Below are positions 43,980-54,239 of a DNA stretch of 64,000 nt, piece by piece. The notes under the pieces were generated by a model that had not been told where the DNA came from, did no database searches, and saw nothing but the letters and a program-made list of their open reading frames with translations. The stretch lies in the NCBI GenBank assembly GCA_039621445.1, contig CP154956.1, positions 93,312,648 through 93,376,647 of the forward strand. The letters are read 5' to 3'. This DNA comes from Euglena gracilis (Eukaryota > Euglenida > Euglenophyceae > Euglenales). The first letter of the stretch is position 1. Every line of letters starts with the position of its first letter. The translations under genes were made by a program, and so were the position numbers.

Positions 43980-44200
43980 TGACCGACCCCCCCCCCCCGG
44001 GGGGGGACGATCATTTCCACTCTTCCGAAAACTGGTCATCCATTAACCCCCCATCGTCGTCGGTCACTCTGGATCCAAGGGAAATTCGACCACAAATATG
44101 AAAATAGCCAAAAAATTTTCTGGTGCCTTCGGCGCCGGTGTTTGCTGATAACCCCCCCTGGGGTTGTCGGCCAGTGACTCAGTGATTGCATGGGCCAGCA
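43980..44200. repeat. Piece of the GTGACTGACTGG element family
   Basis: GACCGACCCCCCC/G-run module, GTGCCTTCGGCGCCGG hairpin, and GGCCAGTGACTCAGTGATTGC. Between exons B11 and B12. Confidence 0.5.
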
Positions 44201-44459
44201 TTCCACAACGTACCTAATTCACTTTCTCAAGTCACTTTCTCGTTTGGTCATTTGTTGATCAAATTTCGCCATATTTTGGGGGGAAGCCGTTTGGGCAGGA
44301 ATGAAAGGAAGACCAACCTGTATGAGACCAAATTGTTGAGTAACCCCCCCTCCCCCAGATGTCCTGGCGGCATGCCGGGCCAACTTTTGGCCCTGTCCCC
44401 CCCCCGCAAAGCTATTTTGGGCCCTTTTTTTCAGCGCCATAAAGGAATTTTGCCTAAAA

Positions 44460-44560
44460 AAGGGGGGGGTACAAAGTTACTGGAACCATCTTTTTTGCCC
44501 CTCCCTCCTCCAAGTTATTCGGCCGCTGCCAGGAGCAAGGGCCCTGCCAGGGTAGTGGGG
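44460..44560. repeat. Inverted partial copy of the 27880-28095 element
   Basis: TTACTGGAACCATC, TCCAAGTTATTCGGCC and CAGGAGCAAGGGCC in the order expected for the reverse complement. Confidence 0.7.
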
Positions 44561-44699
44561 GGGGGGTAGAGCCCCAAAAAGATTGCATACAAAGTGGAAA
44601 GTGGAAACTATTGCCGTCTGAAATGCTTAAATAAGAAATTCTTGGGCAAGAAAGCTTGTCTAAAAATATTGGACAATGGGATCGCAGCATTAACGTGAA

Positions 44700-45665
44700 A
44701 GAAATCATCTACAACCCCAGGCTTTCCAGCCTCGAAAAAATGCGCAAAAATGTGCAAAATCCGAGGGAAAAGCACAAAAATCACGAAAAAAATAAACTAA
44801 AATAAACCTAAAAAAACTGGTAAAAATGGAACCAAATTCACAAGAACCATATGGAAATATAAGGAAAATGTCAGTTTTTAAAAAAATCGAAAAATTCAAA
44901 AAATAAAAAGTTGCAAATGGTTAAAAAAAAAACGAAAACATTGGGCAAATCACAAAAGAATGTGCACAAAAGCAAAAAGTGTGCCGAAAAAAAATGCGCA
45001 AAAAATGCGGAAAAAAAAGCGAAACACATTCCCCGCCTGCTATTACACCGTTGCATTCTATTACACAGCTGCATTTCCTCTTTCCACTTTTTTGGAAAAT
45101 TTTGAAATACTTGGCAATGAGCTGGAAAAGGTACACGGTGTCTGTGGGGGGATGTCTGGGGGCATACTATTTGAGGGGGAGGAGCTTAATTCGGACTGGG
45201 ATGCGGTTGGGACTCTAAACACCCCAGACCTGGCCTCCTTGGGAAGCTGTTGTGGGGATGGAATGGTGGGGGGCAGGGTTCTTTTTAAGACCAGGGGGGG
45301 GGAGGGCGGGGACTGATATAAGGACAGGTGGGGGGGGGCGGTCCGGACCCCCCCCCGCCCCGCGGGCAAGGAGGGAGGGGGGGGTGGGGCGGACACCCCC
45401 CCCCCACATAAACAGTGGCGCGGTCTGGGTGACCGAAATTGTTTGACCCCCAAAACGACCAAAAGTGCCATTTTGGGCACTTTTTGGGCAAAAATTTGCC
45501 AAAAATGCAAAAAATTTTCGGCGCAAAGCGCCGGAGGAAAAAATTGACCCTTTTGGGGGGGGGGTCCGGGGTACACCCCCCAGGGCGGTCGGACCCCCCG
45601 GGGGGGGGGGGGGGAGGCGGCCCCCCCCCCCCATAAACCTTGTACGCCCTCCTTATATCAAACCC
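44700..45665. other. Intron B11-B12 interior, repeats only
   Basis: 44880-45085 matches 41340-41520. 45280-45640 is a cluster of C/G-run modules with a GGCGCAAAGCGCC hairpin near 45520. No exon recognised. Confidence 0.5.
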
Positions 45666-45669
45666 TGGG

Positions 45670-45862
45670 GGAGGGTCTGGGGGACCCACAAAAAAATGGC
45701 CGAAAAATCGCGAAAAATGCTAAAATAGCACTTTTTCAAAAATTTTCGGCGTCGAAAAGTATATCCCATCCCCCTCCGGGGGGACCCCCCCGGGGGGCTT
45801 GGCCGGCCATCCACCTTACCCCCCCCCCCGGGGGGTCCACGCCTAAAAAAACCCCTGGTGCG
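45670..45862. repeat. AAATGGCCGAAAAATCGCG element, copy 2
   Basis: Same order as 31675-31930. Its CCACGCCTAAAAAAACCCCTGG end lies 10 nt from the end of exon B11, so the element begins almost at the splice donor. Confidence 0.75.
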
Positions 45863-45872
45863 GGGACCAAAC

Positions 45873-45943
45873 CAGGCTTGGGCCGGGGCTGCCCTTGAGG
45901 ATGCACTCGAGGGCGTCGGTGAGGTGGCGACCGCGGGAGAGCA
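45873..45943 (-). CDS. Gene B exon 11: cyclase domain helix
   Basis: Two bases plus 23 codons between CGGCGCCAG and GTTTGG. LSRGRHLTDALECILKGS and a PGPSL tail. It sits where class III domains have a DH-A-x-x-A-x-x-x-A-L helix after the second metal-binding Asp. Phase matches B10 and B12. Confidence 0.75.
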
Positions 45944-46697
45944 CTGGCGCCGGGGCCTCGCTCCCCCCGCCAAACCGTGCAACCACCGACCCCGCCCCCC
46001 CCCCCAGAGTCGGTCAGGGTCGGAGGGGGGGGGTCGGGGGTGTAGACCAACCCACGGGAACCACACCAGCCACACGAGGTGAGTGCATGTCCCTACAGCG
46101 CTGGAGTGACCCCAGAGTTGCTCACCCGGCCAGGCGGAGCAACAAAAGAGCACTGGTGTAAGGGGTCCCTGGCCACTTACCACACAGCAAGCTGGGCCAG
46201 AAGCGAAGTTAGCGCCGGCCATAAACCGACAAGGAGCCTTAGTGCAACTAAGGGGGGGTCGGGGGTCACTTCTGCTCTTCCAAAAAAAACTGCCACTCAC
46301 TTTCCCCCCGGAAAACCAGTCAGTCACTACCCCCCGGTCGGCCAGCGACTGCTCCAAACCCACGTTGCGACTTCAGCAAAGAATCCCTGGGTGTGTTAGA
46401 ACGAAACGTACCCAAGGATTATTTTCCCGGTTCCTTCGCTTTGTTGGCCTTGCAGACGTGGGCAAGAGAGGGTGGAAGAGCTGGAAAAATGCTGCTAGCC
46501 CCCCCCCCCCGGGTGGTTTTACCTGCCTGCCCCTCCCCCTGTGTGCCCCGGGTTACAACTCTCGACCAGGGGGGGGGTCGTAAACACCCCTGACCTGCAA
46601 CCCCCCGCAACCCAAAAAAACCGTGTGAAAGTAATTCGGGTCATGTGCAACCCCCTACGAGCAGGCGGCCGGAATACAGGGGTGGTCGGTGAGCAAC

Positions 46698-46828
46698 GGG
46701 TCAGCGAAGCCCCAACCGGGTTCCACATCGCTAGGAAGCGGTCCCCGATGTAGTAATGCACCATGCCGGGGGCAGCGGAGGGGCCGCAATGCATCAATGG
46801 GAGGGGCGAGACCCAGCCCTTGCCCATT
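46698..46828 (-). CDS. Gene B exon 10: second metal-binding Asp of cyclase domain
   Basis: One base, 43 codons, one base, between GGTTAAAG and GTTGCT. GMVHYYIGDRFLAMWNPVG aligns with the (V/I)-x-K-(F/T)-I-G-D-x-(F/L)-(L/M)-A-x-W motif. The metal-ligand Asp (IGD) is present. The substrate-specifying Lys/Glu three residues before the Gly is Tyr. About 19 extra residues (MGKGWVSPLPLMHCGP...) precede the motif because no AG lies closer. They are either a real insertion or the acceptor is non-canonical. Confidence 0.8.
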
Positions 46829-46979
46829 CTTTAACCCCTGGCAGAGGGGGGGGCGGCAACACATCAGGAATCCTCACAAAACACGCTACACAAAAAAACC
46901 CAAAAAAAAAACAAAACAAATTGCATGCAATCACCTCAGGAGCACTCCCCCCAAATTTGTCACAACCTGTACCGAGCTT

Positions 46980-47110
46980 TGTCTTTTCCCCGGTTCCATG
47001 CCCTACTGTGAGTCACAGTGCCCAGTGCCCAGTGTGACGATGCCGTCGGTGAGGAAGGAGCGATACCAGTGGCGTGTCTCCCCCCATCGGCCCCTCCCTG
47101 GCCCCGGGTC
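46980..47110. other. Open frame continuing past the B9 donor
   Basis: The reading frame stays open for about 45 codons after the modelled donor (CVEKTRGQGG...), so the B9 end is not fixed by a stop. The cyclase family pattern and phase favour the GTGCGT donor. Confidence 0.4.
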
Positions 47111-47122
47111 TTCTCCACGCAC

Positions 47123-47193
47123 CGGTCCACCACGTTCTGGTACTCGTTGAACACCGCGGAGAAGAGGGCCGTCGGGTACGTGGCGGGGGCACG
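47123..47193 (-). CDS. Gene B exon 9: cyclase domain helix after first metal site
   Basis: Twenty-three codons plus two bases between ACCCCGCAG and GTGCGT. RAPATYPTALFSAVFNEY is followed by QNVVDR. It corresponds to the LN-x-(Y/F)-x-x-x-(V/M)-x-x-V helix that separates the two metal-binding Asp motifs. Confidence 0.75.
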
Positions 47194-47999
47194 CTGCGGG
47201 GTATCCGTGGCCCCCGCCGTCGGTCCACTTGGTGACCCTCTGAGGGGGAGGGGGGCACCCCGAAGCGACTCACCCACTTTTTCGAAAACCCACCCACCAC
47301 ACACATCCCATCTCCGGGGGTCGACCTGCCCACCCATCCACCCAAATCCCACCCAAAATCGGCCGAAAACCACAAGTTTTTTTCTGATCCGGCCTTCAGC
47401 CATGCCAGAGTGACCCATGTCCCCCCCCCCGGGCAGGGGGTCCAGCAATCCCAACCCACCCACGCCCCATGAGGGGTGACACAATTGTTAAGTGGACCTA
47501 TGGCCCTGCCCCCAGAGGGTGAAATCCTAGAATTGGGAATTCCGGGGGGGGGGGCTAAAGTGTTTATTTTTTTTTGAAAATGAAAACCATGCAAAATCCA
47601 TAAATCCCCAAAACACCGTTCAAAAGCGGCGGGCAAATGTTTTTGTCTGGTGAATTTGGGCCTATTCGGCCAGAAACAAATCAAAAACTTCGGGAGGCCA
47701 AATTGGTGGGTGCAGAGGGTGGGGTCGACTTCCCGGGGGGGGGGGGAGAGTGGGCAAACCAGTATTTGATAAAAAGGCGACGCCACCCCAAAAATGCAGA
47801 TATGAGTGCATGAAAAATGAATTAATCAACTAAATTAATTAATTAATAAAATCAAATGAAAAATTTATCAAAAATGCCGACTTGCCCCACTGGAAATCTG
47901 GGCGGAAACACGGGGCACATTGACGGCCTTTGGCAGCTGCTTTGCGGGCGTGCAAATTTGTGTTCCAGGTTGCCCCCCAGCCGCAGCATGGGGGCAAAC

Positions 48000-48116
48000 G
48001 GCGTCGAAGCCCTGCACGTTAACGTACACAAATGCCACGTGCTCCGTCGCGAAGCGGCAGCTGCTGCCGGCGCTGGACTTGGAGTCGCCCCCGGGCACCG
48101 ATGGCGGCCGGGCCGG
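48000..48116 (-). CDS. Gene B exon 8: start of cyclase domain, first metal-site Asp replaced by Asn
   Basis: Thirty-nine codons exactly, phase 0 to 0, between CCCAGCCAG and GTTTGC. A Ser/Gly/Pro linker (PARPPSVPGGDSKSSAG) leads to EHVAFVYVNVQGFDA. This aligns with (V)-x-(V/I)-L-F-x-D-(I/V)-x-G-F-(T/S). The first metal ligand Asp is Asn (VYVNVQGF) while the G-F is kept. Confidence 0.85.
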
Positions 48117-48735
48117 CTGGCTGGGTTGCGGGGCCCGTTCAAAAATGCAAAATGGCACGGTTGAGGCAGGGAGGGTGTGTTGGGCCAAAAGATACTCAAA
48201 CATGTGCAAAAATTGTGACCTGAAATAAAAAAAATATGCAAGTATACTTAAACCCGGAGGGAAACAACAAAAGCCCCGAAAATTTAATACTCCCGAATTC
48301 CATAAATAAAAACATTGGCACAAAAAAGGGAAAAAAGCTCCGAGCTGTGCGATCCTTCCCCACGGGAAACGTTCTCACACCAAACAATTTTGAAGCCCCC
48401 CGGGGTTCTGGGGTGCCTGCACATAGGCAGACCCCACACAAGCACCCCCTCTGGCACCGAACCCCCCCCCCCTATATCGGGCCAATGCCTTAGAAATGGG
48501 AAATGGGAAATGCCTGAGGGCATTCCCCCAAAATTCTTCCGGCACTTTGCGCCGAAACCCATGACCTGGGACCCCCCCCCCCGGGAGGTCTTCCGAATGA
48601 AAAGAAGCCTGTCCCCCTCCGACCTGCCATTGTTCCGCGGGGGGGGGGATGGCCATCCAAAAGAAAGGGTGCTCCAGACAGATCAGCACAGACATAGAAA
48701 AGCGATGGGTCTGAAAAGGTGCTCTTCAAGGTTCA

Positions 48736-48737
<2 letters not shown>

Positions 48738-48768
<31 letters not shown>

Positions 48769-48771
48769 CTC
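48738..48771. repeat. (CAA)n microsatellite
   Basis: Ten CAA units, intron B7-B8. Confidence 0.95.
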
Positions 48772-49099
48772 ACTGCCAACCAGGACGTCGTTTGGAAACC
48801 TCCCCTTGGGGTGTGTCCAACTCTGAGGCTGCAAAATGTGGGGTGGCTGGAAAAAGGCTACCGGCTGACGCCCTTCTCCCCCCATAGGGGTCCTGGTGGG
48901 AACGGCCCGGCGGCCCGGCCCGGCCGGCGGCGTGCTGGGCAAGGGGGGGGTCGGCAGGCAGGCAGGTTGGGACCCAAAATTTTGAAAACTTTTTTTCGCT
49001 CAAAACCACTTTTTTCACTTTAGAACACCAAAAAAAGTGTTTTTGGGCAAAAAAATTTTCCAACCCGGACCCCCCCCCCCCATGCCCCCCGCCCCCCAG

Positions 49100-49440
49100 G
49101 CCGGTGGACTTGGCCATTTTTTGGGTCAAAAAAGTCGAAAAAAATCGAAAAAATGCCCAAAACCATGTTTTTAGACGTCCCGGAGCCTACAAATGTATTT
49201 CTCGGCCGAAAACGAGCGTTTTTCGACCCGCCAGCGCCCCGTTTTGGGCCGCCAACCCATTGAATTTGGGTCAAAACCGGGCCAAAAAGTCGAAAAAAAT
49301 AGAAATTTTTTTTTGCCCAAAACGATGTTTTTTGTCCACCTGGACCCGAAAAAAATGTTTTTTTGAGCCGAAAACGAGCGTTTTTCCCGGGCCGCAAGCC
49401 GGGCCGGGCCCGGGCCGGGGTGGTCTCCCAAAAAGCTCAG
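49100..49440. repeat. Two 163-bp satellite units in reverse orientation outside the short composite copy
   Basis: Contains reverse-complement words of the 13.8-17.5 kb unit (GAGCGTTTTTCGACCCGCC, CCCGTTTTGGGCCGCC). Units are more diverged than the array. A GGCCGGGCCC block follows at 49390-49430. Confidence 0.8.
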
Positions 49441-49458
49441 CCCTATGTCACACCCACT

Positions 49459-50295
49459 GGTCGCTGAGCTCTTATCCCTTTATGGGTAAGAGCGAAGCTT
49501 ACCACCGGCGAAACCCCCCCCCCGACCCCCCGCCCCCCCCCCCCCCGACCCCCTGCGTCGGGGCCACCTCGGGAACCGACGGATTATCACCACGATCCCG
49601 GCCCGGTTCCCGAAAATTTTTTTTTCAGTCGCGAGCGACTGGATTTCTAGTTTCCGAATCACCCGGGGTTGACCTCCAACTCCCCGCCAGGCCCGAGTTA
49701 TTACCGCGCGAAGGGGTCTAAACTCGGTAGGATCGGCCCCCCCCCCTTTTTAAGCCCCCCCCCCCTGGACTCTGCCATTTTGACCAAAAAATGTCAATTT
49801 TCAAAATATCTCCAAAATGAAGCCAAATCAAAGGAAATGTCCGGAGACCTAAATTGAAGCCCTTGGAATGCTCTATCTACTGGGATTTTGGTTTCCCCGC
49901 AGCTCACCGCCTAGCCCGAGATACGGCCGTTTTTCGACCAATTTAGGCCATTTTGTACATTTTTCCACTGTCCAACTTAGCCGTTTCCAGCCAAAAAAAG
50001 TCGAAAAAAATCGAAATTTTTTTTTGCTCGAAACGATGTTTTTTTGGCCTCCCGGACCCGTAAAAACTGTTTTTGAGCCGAAAATGAGCGTTTTCCGACC
50101 CGCCAGCGCCCCGTTTTGGGCCGCCAACCCATTAACTTTGGGTCAAAAAAGTCGAAAAAAATCGAATTTTTTTTTGCCCAAAACAATGTTTTTGGGCCTC
50201 CCGGACCCGGAAAAACTGTTTTTGAGCCGAAAAAGAGCATTTTTCGATCAACGAAGGGGTGGGTGCGCGCTTATTAAGAGCTCAGCACTATTCAA
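49459..50295. mobile_element. Composite satellite element, short inverted copy (0.84 kb)
   Basis: Begins with the reverse complement of the right end (GGTCGCTGAGCTCTTATCCC), continues through the unique segment (49670-49930) and two satellite units (49980-50250), and ends with the reverse complement of the left end (GCTTATTAAGAGCTCAGCAC, then TATTCAAGG). It lacks about 21 units and the GC-rich block of copy 1. Lies in the B7-B8 intron. Confidence 0.75.
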
Positions 50296-50339
50296 GGGGG
50301 GGTGGTCCCGACCACCCCCCCCCCCCTAGACGTTGGGAG

Positions 50340-51220
50340 GGAGGTCCAGACCCCCCCACCCCCCCTCCTCGACAGGTGCCAAAAATAGCAGAAAATTTTA
50401 TTCCGGCGCTGCGCGCCAGAAAACGAGTAAAAACACCCCTTTTGCTGACTTTTGGCCATATTGTGCATTTTTTGATTTTTTTTGTGTTGGTGTTTCCCCC
50501 CCAAAAAATGTTCAAAAAAATTCAAAAAATGAGGATTTTTGGATCGATTTTCAAAGAAAAATCAGGGATTTTTGACCGATTTCGACCCGATTTCCGGCCC
50601 TTTGCCCGTCCATGAAATTGAAAAATTTTCCGCCCCCCCCCCCCCCCCAGTTTCGAGGTAGGCGGGGGGGGGGGCCGACCCCCCCCCCCCCTCAAGGCTT
50701 CCCATCCAACCCTGGGTCTGGGGGGACCATTTTCAGTGGCCTTTTCCGGGCCCCCAGTGCCTTCGGCGCTGGGTCGGAGGGGGGGGTGTCTGCTATGGGC
50801 AGGCACCCCCCAAACCCCCCCCCCCCCGGGGGTGGGTCGGATGGGTGCTATGGGGTGCCTGCCCTAGCACCCCCCCCCCCCCCGTGGGGTAGGCACTAGG
50901 GTCCAAGGCCGGAAGAAAAGGCTGCTGGCTGGCTGACCCCCCCCCCGGAGGAGATGAGGTGCCCTCCGGCTCAAGTGACACCCTGCTGCAAACACGTGAT
51001 GTGTGAAAATCTTTTGATCATGGGCAATCAGCAGATTCCGAGGTCTCCATTTACATTCTGAGGCAGCCCTGTACAATGCAGAGAGTAGAGGACGTTTACC
51101 CTGAGGACAACATCCTGGGAGGTCCCCATCTGAGAGATTGGTCAGGCCCAGGGGGGGGGGGGGTTGGCAGCAAATCGGGCCACGGGGCATACGCCATGGG
51201 GGGGGGGGGGGACTTCCAGA
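50340..51220. repeat. C/G-run element cluster with GCTATGGGGTGCCTGCC module
   Basis: Includes a GGCGCTGCGCGCC hairpin near 50403, the CTTCGGCGCTGG word near 50762, and the 50785-50895 module shared with 2320-2550. No exon. Confidence 0.6.
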
Positions 51221-51233
51221 CCGCCCGGGACAC

Positions 51234-51365
51234 CAAGTTGAAGAACGCCTCCAGCCCGGTCTCCATCTGGAAGAAGGCGTTCTGCACCGCGTTGAACTCG
51301 CGGAAAACTGAGCGCTTCGGGGGGCGGGCCGGCCCGCGAGATGGCGGATCGGGATCACGAACAGG
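51234..51365 (-). CDS. Gene B exon 7: HAMP-to-cyclase linker
   Basis: Forty-four codons exactly, phase 0 to 0, between CCCCCCCCAG and GTGTCC. After a basic Pro-rich start (PVRDPDPPSRGPARPPKR) comes SVFREFNAVQNAFFQMETGL and EAFFNL. F-R-E-(I/F)-x-x-(L/V)-Q-x-A-F-x-x-M-x-x-G-L-x-x-F is the typical coiled linker between a membrane-proximal HAMP region and the catalytic domain in class III cyclases. Confidence 0.85.
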
Positions 51366-51499
51366 CTGGGGGGGGGACGATGGCCTGGCTGGAGACGACA
51401 AACATGACGAGCACAGACCGCAGGCGACATAGATTGTTGCAGGAGGAACCAAGGTTTTTTTTAAAGCCCGGGGGGAAGGGAGGAGGGGGTTAGCACCCA

Positions 51500-51716
51500 C
51501 CCACCCCCTGGGGTGGGGCCTTCCCGGGGGAGGGGGGGGGGGGGGACCCACCCACTTTTGCCCAAAATGGCCAAAAATGCCAAAAATAGTACCTTCCTCA
51601 AAAATTTCGGCGCCTTCAGCGCCGAAAAATATATACCCACCAGCCCCTACCTCTACCCCCCCCCCAGGGCCCCCCCCCCCCCGGGGGGAGGAGGTCCAAG
51701 ACTAAAAAACCCCTGG
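51500..51716. repeat. AAATGGCCGAAAAATCGCG element, copy 3
   Basis: Same order as 31675-31930, with a CGGCGCCTTCAGCGCCG hairpin and a GGTCCAAGACTAAAAAACCCC end. Lies wholly inside the B6-B7 intron. Confidence 0.75.
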
Positions 51717-51887
51717 GAGGAACCTGTACTGCAACCTTTTGGCCTGACTTCTGAAATTTGGTGGCTTTGGTGGCTTTGGCGGATTCGGCGGCGTTGGCGG
51801 ACTCCGCGTATTTGGCGTATTTCGGCATATTTTGGCGTATTTTGGCGGCGGCGTGCGATTCCGATCGTGCAGGGCCGGCCCGGGCAC

Positions 51888-51982
51888 CTGCTGCTTCTTC
51901 CCGAAGTGCAGCTTGCCCACGCGGCGCATCTCCTGCCCCATGCTGCGCAGCTTCCACGCGATCCACAGCCCCGGCGCCAGGG
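51888..51982 (-). CDS. Gene B exon 6: HAMP-like segment
   Basis: Two bases plus 31 codons between CCGGCCAG and GTGCCC. LAPGLWIAWKLRSMGQEM is followed by RRVGKLHFGKKQQ. The L-x-x-(M/L)-x-x-E-M-x-x-(V/A)-x-x-L-x-F pattern is that of a HAMP second helix, and W-I-A-W before it could be the end of a membrane segment. No convincing full transmembrane helix was found upstream, so one exon may be missing. Confidence 0.7.
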
Positions 51983-51989
51983 CTGGCCG

Positions 51990-52380
51990 GGAAGGCCGGG
52001 TTTAAGATCCGGGGGGAGAGGGGGGAGGACGTGAAGACAAGAAGAAGCCGTAATGCAACTAGGGAGGAGAGGGGGGTCCAGACCCACCTACCCACCACTT
52101 GGGGGGGGGGGGGGCTCGAGGGAACCACTTTGGGGGGGGTCAATTTTGGGGTCCAAATTCTTTTTCGGTGCAAAGTGCCGAAAATAGAACAAAACTCCGC
52201 CTCCGGCGGGGTACCCACTCAACCCAACCCCTCCACCTGGAACCTGTCAAGGGGGTGGGGGGTCCGGACACTACTCCCAACAATAACAGGGGGTGTCTGG
52301 ACCCCCTGCCACCAACCCCCCCACCCCTAACGCAATGCCGACGGGCTTCCATGCATCCCTGTCAGGGTGGTTGCTAATGC
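51990..52380. other. Intron B5-B6, no exon recognised
   Basis: GGGGGAGAGGGGGGAGGAC and other G-rich modules, with a GGTGCAAAGTGCC hairpin near 52162 in an element beginning GGGAACCACTTTGGGGG. The same motif order recurs at 54345-54425 and 55360-55450. Confidence 0.5.
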
Positions 52381-52724
52381 CTCATTATTTACTAGATCAA
52401 TGCACCTAGCTAGTTAAAGAGAATTTCGCCTAGGCATGAGCCTGCTTCCTCGAGAGATGGGTGTTTTCTCCCCGAGGACCTCAAGGACGTCCATTGAGGA
52501 CGGTCCTTGAGCCAAAGGACCCGCAACGGCCGGGCCAGCGCTCGAACGGGTCGAAAACCCCCACCCAGCACTCCAAACCCCTCCGACCACGGACGCCCAG
52601 CGCCACGGGGCCGGACCTGACAGGTCCGGCACCCCCGCGGGCACCCCCAGGGCACCGGCACTGGTCCTGGTGCGGGGCACCGGACCAGTGCCGGTGCCCC
52701 GCCACTGCCTGCCCCCCCCCCCAC

Positions 52725-52816
52725 CGTGGGGCTCCCGCTCAGCCCTGCCCAGCGCCAGCGACATGGCGGAGGAGACGGAGAAGGACACGCCCCCGGCGGG
52801 CGTGCGTGGGACCGGA
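52725..52816 (-). CDS. Gene B exon 5 (candidate)
   Basis: One base, 30 codons, one base, between GGTGCCAG and GTGGGG. The frame with uniformly G/C third positions reads PVPRTPAGGVSFSVSSAM and SLALGRAEREPH. It joins B6 in phase but not B4. The mildly hydrophobic VSFSVSSAMSLALG stretch is too short for a clear membrane helix. The surrounding 52440-52720 has an inverted GGCACCGGCACTGG/CCAGTGCCGGTGCC pair. Confidence 0.4.
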
Positions 52817-52969
52817 CTGGCACCCGGGACAAGCCGGGGACTTCGAGGGGCGAAGCCCCCGGGAAGCCTGGAGGGGCTTCCGGCCTGGGGCGGCCCGGAA
52901 CGGAAAACAAAAAATGCCGCCCCGACACATTCAGGGAAGAATGGTCCGAAAAATGCCATCCCGCCCCCC

Positions 52970-53395
52970 CCCCCGGGAAACGGTCACCAGACAGGTTGGC
53001 CGGTACTGAGGACCCTGGCAACTTCCTATACTGACACGTTGACCGGACCCTGACAGTTTCCCCGGCCAGCCCTGGTCGCGGAGCAAGATGGCGCCCTGGA
53101 GGCATCTCCAGTTAAAATTCGAGGCGGAAATCCCAATTTCAGGCCATTTTGGCCTCTTTTCAAAAAAAAAAGGTGGTGCTTTGCACAAACTTCTTCATCA
53201 TTTGGTCCAGCTCGACCGTGCCAGGCTGCCAACTTTATTTCAGTGGACCCCCCCCGGTCTCCAGCTCAGCTGGGAGCTTCTGGCTGGATGGCTGTACCCC
53301 TTCCCCAGGTACCCCCCCCCCCGGGAAACTGTCACCTGAGAGGTTGGCCTGTAGCGGGACCGTGACAACTTCCTATCATGACAGGTTAGGCAAAA
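52970..53395. repeat. Two copies of the AACTGTCACCTGACA family
   Basis: 52970-53065 (GGGAAACGGTCACCAGACAG, GACCCTGGCAACTTCCTATA) and 53315-53395 (GGGAAACTGTCACCTGAGAG, ACCGTGACAACTTCCTATCA). Confidence 0.65.
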
Positions 53396-53619
53396 CAATC
53401 CGACCTGAAACACTGGGGACGCCCACACAAAACAGGTGTGATATATTCTTAACATTTTATTCTGAATCCATTTCAGAAACCTCAAGCAAGCAGCAATGAT
53501 AAATAAACCAATATCACCACTCTCCAAATTGCAAACCCCCAAAAATATAAACTCCAAAACTGGAGGAACCGTTTAGCATCACCCGACGCCTACTTGTGAG
53601 GGCGGCAGCAACGCGCCAC

Positions 53620-53727
53620 GCCAGCCCGGGCGAGGATGATATAGGTGCGGTTCTTGGTACGGTCCACCTCGTCCTCTGTGGCGGCCATCCGGCCCAGGCT
53701 GAATTTGACAAACCCGGGGGTCTCCGA
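53620..53727 (-). CDS. Gene B exon 4 (candidate)
   Basis: Thirty-six codons between TTGGGATGGCAG and GTGGCG. SETPGFVKFSLGRMAATE is followed by DEVDRTKNRTYIILARAG. Codon bias is good and the frame unique, but its phase does not match B3 or B5 as modelled. It may need another exon beside it or belong to an alternative transcript. Confidence 0.5.
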
Positions 53728-53986
53728 CTGCCATCCCAACCACCTGGGGGGGGGGGTGGCTGTCTGGCAGGGGTGCGGGGTGAGCAATAAAAATCTTTCG
53801 GGTGATTTTTTTGCATTTCTTTTTTTTTTGTGTTTCGGTATTCCTTTTGCGTTTTGCATTTTTTTTGAATTTTGGAATCACAGCGCAGCCCTCGCAGGGT
53901 CGAAAAAAATCCGAAAGTGGATTATGCCAGCGAATCGAGGGGAGCGGAATCCGGGGCACAGGGTCCGCCCCCCCCCCCCGTCCGAC

Positions 53987-54110
53987 CCGGCCTGGCCTGG
54001 GCGTCGATGGTCTGCATGAGCGCGGCCCGGGGCTTGAGGGCCACCACGGTGCAGTTGATGCCGGTGTCCCGGTGGCCCACCGCCACCCAGAACCTCCCCG
54101 GCGGGACAGT
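53987..54110 (-). CDS. Gene B exon 3: membrane-distal end of sensor domain
   Basis: Forty-one codons plus one base between GGCAACCAG and GTCGGA. TVPPGRFWVAVGHRDTGI is followed by NCTVVALKPRAALMQTIDA. A W-x-(V/L)-(V/A) strand, a second V-V-x-L-x-P-x-x-x strand and a helix before the membrane are usual in dCache-type sensors of receptor kinases and cyclases. This supports an extracellular input domain; the assignment is from pattern memory. Confidence 0.65.
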
Positions 54111-54239
54111 CTGGTTGCCCCCCCCCCCCCGCCCCCCGCCCCCCGCCCCCACCTCCGCCCTCGGGGGCAGGGGGGTGGCAATCATTAATGCAAATCCATT
54201 CATTAATTCATTAAATTCATGAATTAAATTGAGGCAGCA

